DNA of 64,000 nt, taken from Burhinus oedicnemus (lineage: Eukaryota > Chordata > Aves > Charadriiformes > Burhinidae). The position numbers and the translations under genes were made by a program. The DNA lies in contig VFFE01007859.1 of NCBI GenBank assembly GCA_008921705.1, positions 1,624,613 to 1,688,612 of the forward strand. Reading direction: 5' to 3'. The first letter of the stretch is position 1; every line of letters begins with the position of its first letter. The notes beneath the pieces were generated by a model. That model searched no databases and was not told the DNA's origin. It saw only the letters and a program-made list of their open reading frames with translations. Below, piece after piece: positions 1 through 10,803 of the stretch.

Positions 1-13
1 GTTTTTTTAATAT

Positions 14-36
14 AAAAAAAAAAAAAAAAAAAAAAA
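14..36. repeat. Poly(A) homopolymer
   Basis: Twenty-three consecutive A residues preceded by TTTTTTTAATAT. There is no adjacent retroelement that I can recognise. Confidence 0.9.
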
Positions 37-1057
37 GTTAGCCACCAGAGGTATGCATAAGTTTATGCATATCTTGTCTGTAGATAAGAAAATGATTTAA
101 CTGTCTTGGAGTTATGTAGTTAATTGCACTTCTCTCTAAAACTATTTATACTGATAATGGGAAACAGACATGCCTTTTTAAATAGGTTTTTATAGTTATG
201 GCATTTGAGAACTAGACCAGTAGTTTTTTTGTTAAATCTTCTCTTGACTCCAAAGTAAGCTTTGATTTGGCTGTAATATTAATGCAAATGAATAAAGATG
301 AGCTCTGTGAATCAAGGCCAAAGTGAGGAGAAACAGCAACACAAAGAAAAGAATTAGGTGAGGGAGGACTAAATGATTCTGCTTGTTGAGTCTGGTTTGA
401 AGACTTTAAAACAATGGTGGGCTTTTCATGATTCAAAAGATTTAAAAAGAAGAAAATTCTTGTCAAATAAAGATAAGATTTTTTTTTTTTGAGGATTTCT
501 GATTCTCCAGATTCATTAAAATTGTTCAATGTCAGTCTGTAGCTGGTTGTAAAATAGTTCTAGAAAAGAAGACTTCAACTTCCAGCTACCTAAAACTAGA
601 TGGAGCAAGTCCTGGCTTTTGACAGAGGTAACATTTCTCAAGAAGCTTGTCTTTTCAAGGCTTTTACTTCCACTAGTTAACCATGCTCTGTCTCCATTGC
701 TTAGAAACATTGTTATGTATCAAAGGCAAGACAAGCCTGGTCTTCAGAATACACCAGCAGCCTTGCAGAGTTACCTGGGTTTTTTATTTCCTAGATTCAT
801 GGGTTTTAATCTCACTTCAAGGCCTGCCATCTGATCAGGTGGAAATTTATGGAGCACATTATTTTGATAAAAATGAAAGCTGGAGGAGAGCTCTGTTCCA
901 ATAGGGATCCACAGTTGCTTCTTGTTAATGTCCAAGATCGATTTGTAAAAACAGTTTTTTAGTTTAGTTTTGGTTTGCTTTGTTTGTTTTTTTTTCCCTT
1001 CTACCTTCACACTGTAAGGTTTGGGCATGGTACCCTGTTTCCTGACCTGAGTTACAC

Positions 1058-1520
1058 TGAGATTCTGGAGCATGTCCAGAGAAGGGCAACAAAGCTGGTG
1101 AGGGGTCTAGAGCACAAGTCTTATGAGGACCAGCTGGGGGAACTGAGGTTGTTTAGCCTGGAGAAAAGGAGGCTGAGGGGAGACCTTAGTGCCCTCTATA
1201 CACTACCTGAAAGGAGGTTGTAGTGAGGTGGGGGTCGGTCTCTTCTCCCAAGTAACAAGCGATAGGACAAGAGGAAATGGCCTCAAGTTGCACCAGGGGA
1301 GGTTTAGACTGGATATTAGGAAAAAATTCTTCACCTGAAAGGGTCATCAAACATTGGAACAGGCTGCCCAGGGAAGTGGTTGAGTCACCAACCCTGGAGG
1401 TATTTGAAAGCCGGGTAGACATGGTGCTGAGGGATGTGGTTTAGTGGTGGTTTTGGCAGTGTTAGGTTGATGGTTGGACTTGATCTTAAAGGTCTCTTCC
1501 AACCTAGATGATTCTGTGAG
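1058..1520 (+). mobile_element. CR1 LINE 3' fragment, sense to PCLO
   Basis: CR1 is the dominant non-LTR retrotransposon of birds. The + strand encodes the CR1 ORF2 C-terminus ([20 protein letters not shown], then [16 protein letters not shown]). The typical downstream segment with TGGAACAGGCTGCCCAGGGA and the 3' end AAGGTCTCTTCCAACCTAGATGATTCTGTGA follow. It is 5'-truncated within ORF2 and carries stops. It is the only sense-oriented CR1 in the window. Confidence 0.93.
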
Positions 1521-3454
1521 TTTTAATAGTACTATTGATCCTTTACTTTTTTTCCCTTGTCACTCTTAGCATTGTTGAATGAAGCCTTCCAACGTTTTGA
1601 ACACTTGCAAACATGAATGCTGGAAGTGTACCAGACTGCCATTAATAGAATAGTGAAAATGATTTCACTTAGTAAGCAGTACCTCTTTAGATAAACCTAG
1701 AGTGCTTATCTAAATAGCAAACAACAGAACTGCAGATAGACCTACCTAGTTGCTAAACAGAGTATAAAATTGTTCTTGTAACAAGCAAAAATGCCAAATA
1801 ATTGAAGGAATTAGATTATCACTGGACTTTTCTGAATTATCCTCTTTATGAATGAGTTAATCAATGTTCACTGACACCAATGGAAACACGCCTACTCACT
1901 TCAGTGGGTTCCACATTAAGGTTATAAACTTCCCAGTATGATGACCAATAATTTTACAAGAATGGGGAAGGGTAAATGGAGTTGTGGAAGGCTGGAAATA
2001 GTTTGTCCTTAACAAGCATTTCATGTGGAAATTTTTAATGTACAAAAACATCAGATACAAGATTGAGAAAATCACATGTTGTGAGAATTATGAGCATAAA
2101 AATGGCTACCACTCAGCTTTGTCCTTTTATATTTCCATTGCTAGGTATGGAATGAAAACCCTAAATATTTAATCAGAAATAATAGTAAACCCATGGTAAC
2201 ATTAACAGTGTAAAATATATTTTTCAATGTGTGTACTACATATGATTCTGCAGACTTCTGATAAAACTCTTAAACTGAATTGTGCAATTATTTATTTATT
2301 TTTAGTTAAGGAATACAGTTAAATGTAATGAGTGATTGTGTATTTTACTTATGAATGCCCAAGAAGAAATGTCATGTCCGGAAAAACAAGATCACATTTA
2401 ACTGGATCTCTCAATGTGAAAACTGAAAATTTTATATTTGCAACACTGTGGCACTGAAGAGAACACCTTATCTTCCAGCAAAAGCACAGTGATAGCACTG
2501 AACAGAATATTTTACTACATCCTTTAGCAATAGCATTGAATACAATATTACTTCCTCCAGCTGCAGCGGAGTGTAGCAACAAGTAGAATACTATGCCACA
2601 TATGAAGACATAATCTTGATTTTGGTTCCTACATTCTTAGTTTTATTTTCTCCTATATGAAAACGCAGCAAAATATTATTGTTGGGGAATTGGGAAAAAT
2701 CCCTACATAATGAAAGATTTTTTTTTGTTTTTATTGCTGGACAATGTGAGTTGTTGAGATGATGTTGGGAGGAAGCTCTATAGTAGCTCTACTTAAAAAG
2801 AAAAAAAAGAAGCTCCAGGACTAATTCTGTGAACTGGCATCTGTTTTATCTGTTTGAAAGTTCTTCTGATTTGTGAGTGGATGGGTGGCAAAGTAAATAC
2901 TTTAAAGAGAAGCATATACTTCTTAACGTACTTGGATTTTAGGAGTTTAGTCCCTGCTGCATATTGAACTGTAAATATATCCAGATTTTGTACAAGTAGC
3001 CAAAACACAAGTGCATAAACACTTTGTATTGTGCAGTGTTTTTCTTGTATGGCGGTGCTTTGATCTGCTAATTTTCTGACAGTTCTTTTAGTCTTCTCTG
3101 TCTCCCCATGTTTGTATCCCAAAGGATAGGGTGGAGAGTTAGGCATTTGGATTTAGATAAAATAGTAAATTGTAGCTTTGAGTTCTTCACATTTCTGAAG
3201 AGAAAATTGTCTGGTTAAACATTGTTGTCATATTAGTTTATTTTCTAAATAATAAATCAGTCTATGATTGAATACTTCTATAAGCCTTTATAGAACAATA
3301 ATTTTTATTTAAATACTTTTCTACATGCACCTGACATTATAAGCCTTGATCTTGCAAGCACTTAAGCATCTGAGAAACTTCACAGTGTTACCAGAGCACT
3401 TCCAGGGTCACAGATACATCTTACTTTATCTCATTTTTCTAGTACTCTGCATTA

Positions 3455-3484
3455 TTTTAATTTTATTACATTTTCTGTCTACAG
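3455..3484 (+). promoter_or_regulatory. PCLO: Splice acceptor of intron 1 (PCLO)
   Basis: A T-rich tract ends in tttctgtctacag immediately before the recognisable Piccolo reading frame. The frame needs a phase-2 upstream intron, because one base (3485) precedes the first full codon. Confidence 0.88.
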
Positions 3485-4739
3485 ACATCCTGAGCTTGAT
3501 ACAAGCCACCATCCCAGGCAACCAGGTAAGCCTCCAGATCCGGGACCACCAAGTTTAAGCAAAAGCAGAACAGTCGATGTGCTGAAGACAGAACAACGGG
3601 CACCTGGACGGAGCCCTTCTTCTATTAGTCTAAGGGAATCAAAATCCAGGACTGATTTTAAAGAAGATCAGAAGCCAAGTATGATGCCCAGTTTTCTTTC
3701 AGATGCCAATCCATTGAGTGCAGTCACTTCAGTTGTGAACAAATTCAATCCTTTTGATTTGATATCGGATTCAGATGCAGCCCATGATGAAGCCGGTAGG
3801 AAACAAAAAGTTACCCACAAAGAGCAAGGGAAACCTGAGGAGCAGAGGGGCCTTGCAAAACATCCAGTTCAACAACAGTCTCCAAAGCCAGCTGTTCAAC
3901 AACAAGGACCTGTCAGATCTACCCCCCAGACAACCGAGTCTTCCAAACCAGTGCCTCAGCAGCAGCAGCCTGGGGAACCAAAGCAAGTTCAGAAACCAGG
4001 CCCTGGTCACCCAGCAGACTCTAAGCTAGAACAAGTGAAACAACCACCCCAGCCACGAGGACCGCAAAAATCTCAGCCCCAACAGTCAGAACCAACGAAG
4101 CCTGTTCAACAACAAACTTCTTCAAAACCTTCATCAGGCCCAACAAAACCATCACCGCAGCAACCAGACAATGCTAGAACATCATCCCAAGCACCACCTC
4201 CCACAAAACCATCATCGCAGCAGCCAGGACCTGTAAAACAACCATCTCAACAGCTGCCACGGCAAGGAGGTCCTGTAAAGCCATCTTCCCAGCAAGCAGG
4301 ACCTCCAAAACAGCCTTCTCAGCAACCTGGACCTGACAAGCCATCTGCTCAGCAAACAGGACCTGCAAAACAACCGTTGCAGCCTGGACCTGGGAAGCCA
4401 CCTCCGCAGCAAACAGGGCCTGTAAAGCAAGTGCCACCACAGGCAGGGCCTACAAAACCATCTTCTCAGACTGCAGGGGCCACCAAGCCCCCGGCACAAC
4501 AACCAGGACTTACAAAACTACCAGGCCAGCAACCAGGGCCTGAAAAACCCTCGCAGCAAAAGCAAGCCAGTGCAACCCAACCCGCTGAGTCCGCCCCAAA
4601 GAAAACCTTCTGCCCTCTTTGCACAACCACCGAACTGCTGCTGCATGCTCCAGAAAAGGCCAATTACAACACGTGCACACAGTGTCACACTGTAGTCTGC
4701 AGCCTCTGTGGATTCAATCCTAATCCTCATATAACAGAG
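3485..4739 (+). CDS. PCLO: Piccolo (PCLO) internal coding exon, probably exon 2: N-terminal segment, Q-domain repeats and first half of zinc finger 1
   Basis: Piccolo is a very large scaffold of the presynaptic cytomatrix at the active zone. The exon follows a pyrimidine-rich acceptor ending in ctacag at 3479-3484. Its first base completes a split codon, then 418 codons run in frame from 3486. I recognise the conserved vertebrate Piccolo stretch around [19 protein letters not shown] and [18 protein letters not shown] long Pro/Gln/Lys-rich region follows, with roughly ten-residue units of the type KPSxQQPGPx (about 4138-4560). In mammals this Q domain is reported to bind the actin-associated protein Abp1. 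The last ~44 codons carry CPLC, CTQC and CSLC, six of the eight zinc-binding cysteines of a Bassoon/Piccolo-type zinc finger; the final CLNC pair is in the next exon. The exon ends GAG with donor gtgagt. No start codon belongs here; exon 1 is upstream of the window. The repeats differ in number and sequence from my memory of human PCLO. Confidence 0.96.
4138..4560 (+). repeat. PCLO: Tandem Pro/Gln/Lys decapeptide-like repeats encoded in PCLO exon 2 (Q domain)
   Basis: At least a dozen imperfect units of about 30 bases encode variants of KPSxQQPGPx, KQPxQQxGPx and [10 protein letters not shown]. The units are diverged at DNA level, so this is an old coding repeat and not a fresh microsatellite. 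The repetition also opens several long antisense and out-of-frame ORFs, which are artefacts. Confidence 0.9.
4608..4739 (+). other. PCLO: First half of Piccolo zinc finger 1 (domain region inside exon 2)
   Basis: FCPLC begins at 4608 (first cysteine codon at 4611), followed by CTQC, CSLC and then [10 protein letters not shown] at the exon end. The spacing is C-x2-C, about 18 residues, C-x2-C-x4-C-x2-C. The last pair, CLNC, lies at 16719-16730 in the next exon. Eight cysteines imply two zinc ions. The half finger is closely similar to the half finger that ends the next exon. Confidence 0.93.
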
Positions 4740-4745
4740 GTGAGT
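4740..4745 (+). promoter_or_regulatory. PCLO: Splice donor of intron 2 (PCLO)
   Basis: GAG followed by gtgagt, a near-consensus donor. Homology to Piccolo stops exactly here, and retention of the intron would add four residues before a stop at 4752. Confidence 0.94.
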
Positions 4746-5072
4746 AGTTTTTAAACTGATGTTCGCTACCAGAGCACAAAAATTAAGTTTCCCTTCATTA
4801 TGCTGAAACATCAGATGTGTTACAGTGTAGCGTCACAATCACTTACCAGCCTCAACAAGTTCAGTGACAAAAATCATGCTATTTGGGAAGACTGCTTACC
4901 AGTAAAAGGGACTGAAATTGGGGAAAAAAGAAGGTGATGGTTCTCTGTACAGTGTTTAGAAGTGTGTTCTCTTTTCTTCATATAAAAAGAGGAGGAACCC
5001 CAATGTGACTTTTTTGACATTTTGCTTGATTTTAGGCACTCACTGGCTATGTTTATAATCTGACCACAATAT

Positions 5073-5266
5073 TCACAGAATCACAGGGGTTGGAAGGGAC
5101 CTCTGGAGATCATCTAGTCCAACCCCCCTGCCAGAGCAGGGTCACCTACAGCAGGTTGGACAGGATGGCGTCCAGACGGGTTTGGAATGTCTCCAGAGTT
5201 GGAGACTCCACCACCTCTCTGGGGCTGTTCAGTACTCTGCCACCCTCAGTGCTCTGCCACGCATTC
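5073..5266 (-). mobile_element. CR1 LINE 3' end fragment, antisense
   Basis: The + strand reads ACAGAATCACAGGGGTTGGA, GACCTCTGGAGATCATCTAG and so on through TCTCCAGAGTTGGAGACTCC. This is the reverse complement of a CR1 3' terminus. It is heavily 5'-truncated (about 190 bp) and close in sequence to the 3' end of the younger element at 38827. Confidence 0.92.
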
Positions 5267-5983
5267 ATGTGCTAATAAGTTTATAAATAAGTAAAATTTG
5301 CTGCTATGAGAACTAACTAAGCAAAAAAATATGAAAATGACACTTCATAGCCCCAGCATGTGTTTTGGAAAAGGATGTGGGGTGAATTTGCATTGTAACT
5401 GTTTGAGTGTTCATTAGCTGAAAGCTTGAGTCATGGGTTTTGACTTGGTGGTACTCAGGTTATTTCATTCTTGTGGGATGCTAAGAAAGAGATCTCTGTG
5501 GACTATTTCTAACCTTGATCACCATTCTTGCTGTAATTACATAACATAGAAATGGCGTAGAAAGTAATATTAGGACTTTAAATGAACTTATTTTAGCCTG
5601 GTATTTGCAGTAGTTTGATTTATATGCTTATACATATCCTTATTCTTTACTTGCTCTGCATGGGAATAAGGTTTCATATGCATGCCTGTTTTCTGATTGC
5701 TTGAACAGCTTCTCACACATCCTGATATGCTAATTTTAAATTTGCAATGTAGTTTGGGTTTGTTTTCAGTACCAACAGTTTTATCAATTTATAGAAAATC
5801 AGGCATAGCAGATGTGGCACTGAAAACTAACTAGTGATAAATAGCCAGAAGGAGTATTTAGGAAGCTTATTTTTGTCTTGTTTTGGTATTAGTTTAGCTG
5901 GTAAGAGATTCTGATCAAAAGAAATACAGACTGCTGCTATATTTTGAATCTGACAAATAATATCCCGAGGTTTAAAATTGAAT

Positions 5984-6150
5984 CAAAGAATCGCTGAGGC
6001 TGAAAGGGACTTCTGGAGATCATGTAGTCCAGCCCTTTGCTGAAAGCAGGGTCACCTAAAGCAGGTTGCTCATAGCCATTTTTAAATATTTTCAAGGGTG
6101 GAGATCCCTCAGCCTCTCTGGGCAAACTGTTTGCTCAGTACCACAATGAT
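5984..6150 (-). mobile_element. CR1 LINE 3' end fragment, antisense, diverged
   Basis: The + strand from AATCAAAGAATCGCTGAGGC through AAGCAGGGTCACCTAAAGCA to CCTCAGCCTCTCTGGGCAAA matches a reverse-complement CR1 3' end, with more substitutions than the copy at 5073. It is about 165 bp long. Confidence 0.87.
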
Positions 6151-9100
6151 TTAGAAACATTGCTAGTAGTTAGATTTCTTTGCAGTGCTCATGCTTAATA
6201 GTGATAATTTTAGGTGGGTACCTGGTAACAAACAGCAGGCTTTTTGCATCCAGCAAATATATTATTTATTGATTTGTTGTTAAAATTGCAGATTTAAACC
6301 TGAAAGACTAATTGCAGTAACTGTTAGTAGCACATTGCATCATTGAGGAGTGTACTTTCTTGTTTGAGTTTAGGGAAATTCAGGATTGAGGTAGCTGGCA
6401 TTAATTCTTGGACTGGAAAAGGAGTGACTTGAACAGCCATGTGCAGAAATTTCAGAGCATCTGCAACTAACCAGGTGCTCAAAGATTTTTATTGTCAGGG
6501 TCTCTCTGAGGAAAGGTCATAAAGCATGTCATTCTGGACAGTTATGGGTAAAAAAAGATATATTTCTGTATAATGGACAAGAAATATGATGCATTGATGT
6601 TAAAATCGGAGGAACTTTTGTAAGAAAACTGTACTGTCAAGTTCTGACAGAATGTTTTTAGATGAAAATTTCTTACATTCATTAGTGGGTGGTGAGTTGT
6701 TTATTTCTGTAGTGTGCTGCTGGAGTCTCTTGGAGCTCCAGGTTTATCTTCCTTTAAACACTTCATGTTTCCCATGGAAATGGTCAACAACTTTGGTATG
6801 TTCAAATGAAACGGATTTTGAGAGAGAGAGAGTTCATGTAAGAAGATCTGAAAGTATTTGGAAATTCCGTGAATAACTACTAGTTTTTGAAGTGTGTACT
6901 CTATAAGTGTGAAATTCAGGACTTTAAGACAATAAATACAGCTGCATTTAAGACTTAACTGATTGCATACATATGTAAAAGCAGATTTGAATTTCATATT
7001 ACACATTGAAATAAACACAGGATATGCATTTATTTCATGATGAAATCGTTTCAGTAAATGAAGGTATTGGACATCTAATTTATTCAGCTATTACTTCCAA
7101 ACTCCTGACTCCCACTCAGACTTTTCTCATTTGCTCAGCTTTGCACCACCAGCTGTCTTGCGGAAACTTCATTGTGGTTGTCCTGCTCCAATCTGCGGTG
7201 AAGTGCCATGAAAATCACATCTGACTTTATTACTGAACAGTTATAATAGAACCTGCCCTGGCACATACAAAAATTTTACTTATTTCAGCTGTAAAAACTT
7301 GAGTTATTCTCAATCTTTCCTTCTAGTTTCCCTTTCCTTTCAATATTTAGATTATTAACAAAAGTTTCTGATTCCTCCTTTACAATGGTTTACACATTTC
7401 TTCCTGTCTAGCATGAAAACCATGGTTTGTGTCTTAGCTGCGAGTTTTCTTGATCATGGTGCAAGTTTTTTCTTTTGGCTTCTCTTATTTTAAGTTCTCC
7501 TAAAGTGTTATTGACCAAAAGTCTTTGTCTCTTCCCATGCACTTACTGACTTACTGTTATACTTTGACTTTTCCTGCTGTTCTTTTTGCCAAGTTTCATG
7601 ATTCTGTAGTCCTGTGTTGTGCCTTTCCCATGCCCTTTATAGCCACTGTTTTTATTGCTTATGGTAAAACACATTACTGATTGGAAAGCAATAATTTCAA
7701 ATTGGATGTGGGGAGAGTGAAAGGCGTTTATTTAGAAAATAATTTATATTACTTTTGCTCTCTAACGTTTTCCCCTTTACAACTGCTTGAACTATCTTCT
7801 TAAGATATTCTTCTTCCAAGTTTCTTACAGGATAGTTCAGTCTTCATAACTGACAGAGTGAATTGCTTTTCCAATATAGATCTTTCTAAATTTCTATATT
7901 CTATATTTCTAGCTGATTCTGTAAAGAATATAGCAGGCTTTACAAACTGGCTTAGGAAGTAGATTGCTTGCGTTGTAAAACCATTATAAAAAGTGCTGAT
8001 TTTTAAAATTTTTATTCATTCTTTTCTTTTAAACCTCTATGTAAAATGCAGTAGTACATGCAGTCTATCTGTTTTAACTCACTACAGAGAACTGTGTAAC
8101 TAAGAGCAGAAGGTGATACCTGTATTGCCACAAGGTCAGAGTCCTTGAACTATTTCTCTAAACTATCTGACGTTGTGATCCCCTTGGGAAAAAACCATGG
8201 TTGGTTATCTTGGTTTTGTACAGCAGTCTAGAGAGAAAACACACCATACGTAACGTTCAGTAACTTATGTCTCTCTAATCTGTCTAGGTATTCACACTCC
8301 AGTCATCACCATGGCACATGACTGCCTAGCAACAGTTGCATAAAGTAAAGCAAAAAATTATATAAACAGGTTTGATGACTGGTACTCTATTCCATTTTCC
8401 TCTCACATACATCAGAACCTTGTAGCAGGTGTGTATTTATTTTATGACGTAGTGATTTATTTTTCTCATTTAAAAAAAAAAAAATTGCCAAAACCACTTC
8501 CATGAGCCATTAACAACAGAAACCATCACCTCCCAAAAAAAAAGATTCAGCCCTCTAGATCATGGGAATAGGAGTAGGCTTTCTGAAAATGACCAAAGAC
8601 ATCTGAGGGACTATCCATTTTGTTAAACACTTATGTATAGTTTTTGATAAAGCTAGGCAAAAAGCATGAACTACTGTAGTTAAATCTAAATGATCAGTGC
8701 ATATGCTCGATAGCTGGAGTAAATTTTCATCCCCTGCGAACTAGTTATTGGAAGATACATGGAACACAGACTGAACAATTTGTTAAACTGTAAAAATATA
8801 TCATTACGTTCTTTATGATGGACACCTGTAAAGTTGATTGATGATCAAGTGGAGTGTTAAAGCTGTCAGTGTTGGAAACTTGGTTGTATGTGAGCTCTGC
8901 TCTGTGAGCCTACCCTTGATGAGTATGTGTGCATATGTGAATGCCTGTCTTCTAGGTATTTTTTAGGAGGTATTATTTTTCATGCATTTTATCTATGTCA
9001 GTCTGGTTTTCATCCACTGTTTCAGTATGCTTTTGAGAGACCATTTAAAATTAGTCTTGGAGCCAGGGATAATTTTTTACTTAGATTCTTGCTGAAAATT

Positions 9101-9269
9101 GTACATTCAGAGAATGTGAAGATGTGTATATTGATACAGGATTTATTTACTTGCCAAAAGCTCTTCTGGATGGAGGCAAAGTGAGTTCTAAAAAATATTT
9201 CATTGGTTTTGACTGGTTTTGAAACAACATGCCTGTGTCAAAATTGACTTAATCCTAATGGAAAAAAGA

Positions 9270-9290
9270 GGGGGGCGGGGGGGGGGAAGG
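9270..9290. repeat. G-run low-complexity tract
   Basis: Six G, one C, then ten G, followed by AAGG. It could form a G-quadruplex on the strand equivalent to the PCLO transcript. Confidence 0.85.
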
Positions 9291-10775
9291 TCAAGTCTTC
9301 CAAAGTGGAGTGTATAATTTCAGATCAAGTAGAACATTATACTGGATCTATGCCTTTATTTTTCAGTTTGGCAGGAAAAAGAATTTTTTTTTTAACTCAA
9401 TCTGAACATATTTTCTTCTTTTTGTTGTTGTTGGAATTTTTTGGGGGGAGATGTCTGCTTTTTATTTTTGTTTTGGTAGGGCTAGGAATTTTCTGTATCA
9501 GTTGCTGTAGGTATTACAGTCTTGAATTTTTGCTCTTTCTGCTTCCATTTTTATATACAATCATATCACAACTGTTGGTGTTTTCAGAGTATCATGATTT
9601 AGTTCAAATTCTCATAATGATTTTCAGTATTTGTATTTGGTTTTATTAACATCGTGCATCTCCAAGTATCCTAAACAGTAGCAAATACTTGGGCATGAAG
9701 TATTTTCAGTAACTAAAGAGAATTTAAGCAGTCAGAAATGCATTAATTTTTTTCAGTTATTATCAGTATTATTAGTTTATACAGGGAAAGGAATATATAA
9801 TAATTTAAAATACTGTTCATATAAGGAAGATGACTGTAATTTTTGTGGTGAATCCAGGTAAGTTTTGCTTATACTTACAATAAAATTAATAGAAATGACT
9901 CCATTAAATCTTTGTTGATTACATGACAGTAGGAAGCTATTGATTGAATTGAAATATTCCCTGCAGTTTACAGTCTAGACCCTGCTGTGTTGCAGTGGTG
10001 CATAAGAACCAGAATGCAACATGGAAATGACATATAAACAAAAATAAAACTGCCAGCACTGTAGATAGTGATAGCTTTTTAATACCAGGAAAAATAGCTT
10101 TGAAACTGTACACCCTATGTAAACTTAGACTTCGGTGGCTTTTCAGGGTGTTATAAGTAATGCAAAACAAAATCAAAAGAGAATTAAGGGCTTGAATCTG
10201 ACCATCAGCTGTTATAATCATAAACTGTAAATAAATGAGTTAAAACCCATTAAAGCTTTTTCTGACTTTCTCAAAGTATTGATTTAGGTATCAACTTTTA
10301 ACTGCGCCGAGTAAAGCTGGAGGTGTTCTGTAAAAGACGATGGAGTTTAGTCTGGGTTCAGACTGATCAGAGAGCAGATTCAAACAAGCCTTGTTTAGTT
10401 ATCTTTTAAAAATGATCAAAGTTTGAAGTATTTCTGTGTGAAACATTTATTTTGGTCCAAAGAGTACTTAGGGTGTTCCAGTGTTACTAGCACTGCAATT
10501 TATATGGAAGTGGAGATTGTTCATAATTTTTGTGATGAAATAAAGTTACTATAGCTCCTTTAGATCTGCCCCTAGCTAGAACTACTGCATAGGCATTTGG
10601 GAGAATTGTAAAGATCCTCAAATAGAAGGGTTATGGAAGTACAGAATATTGTTTCTCTCTGTGGAATATTCTTAAACACACTCCCAGACTGTTTCTGTCT
10701 CAGAGGAAGACTATGTGCCTACATTTCTCCTTTACATGTAGGATTAGATGTATTAATACTATTGATGCCCTGTGG

Positions 10776-10803
10776 ATTTTTCTTTTTCTTTTTCTTTTTT
10801 TCT
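10776..10803. repeat. TTTTTC low-complexity tract
   Basis: Imperfect repeats of CTTTTT form a pyrimidine tract with no exon-like sequence after it. Confidence 0.8.

Larger units (their letters stand above)
1..3484 (+). other. PCLO: 3' part of PCLO intron 1
   Basis: AT-rich noncoding sequence upstream of exon 2. It contains a poly(A) run at 14-36 and one sense CR1 at about 1058-1520. In the rest (37-1057 and 1521-3454) I see no gene, repeat family or exon. The short ORFs here have no recognisable similarity and are in ordinary AT-rich sequence. The N-terminal exon 1 of Piccolo is not present. Confidence 0.85.

Noticed and set aside
3771..4811. Several antisense and out-of-frame ORFs over PCLO exon 2 (for example 3771-4010 -, 4174-4440 -, 4212-4502 -, 4518-4811 -)
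   Set aside because: They are shadows of the repetitive Pro/Gln codons of the real exon; the translations are Leu/Trp-rich or Ala/Val-rich repeats without any family.
9305..9649. 114-codon + strand ORF with hydrophobic translation
   Set aside because: It lies in a T-rich stretch, which makes Phe/Leu-rich chance frames; no homology recognised.
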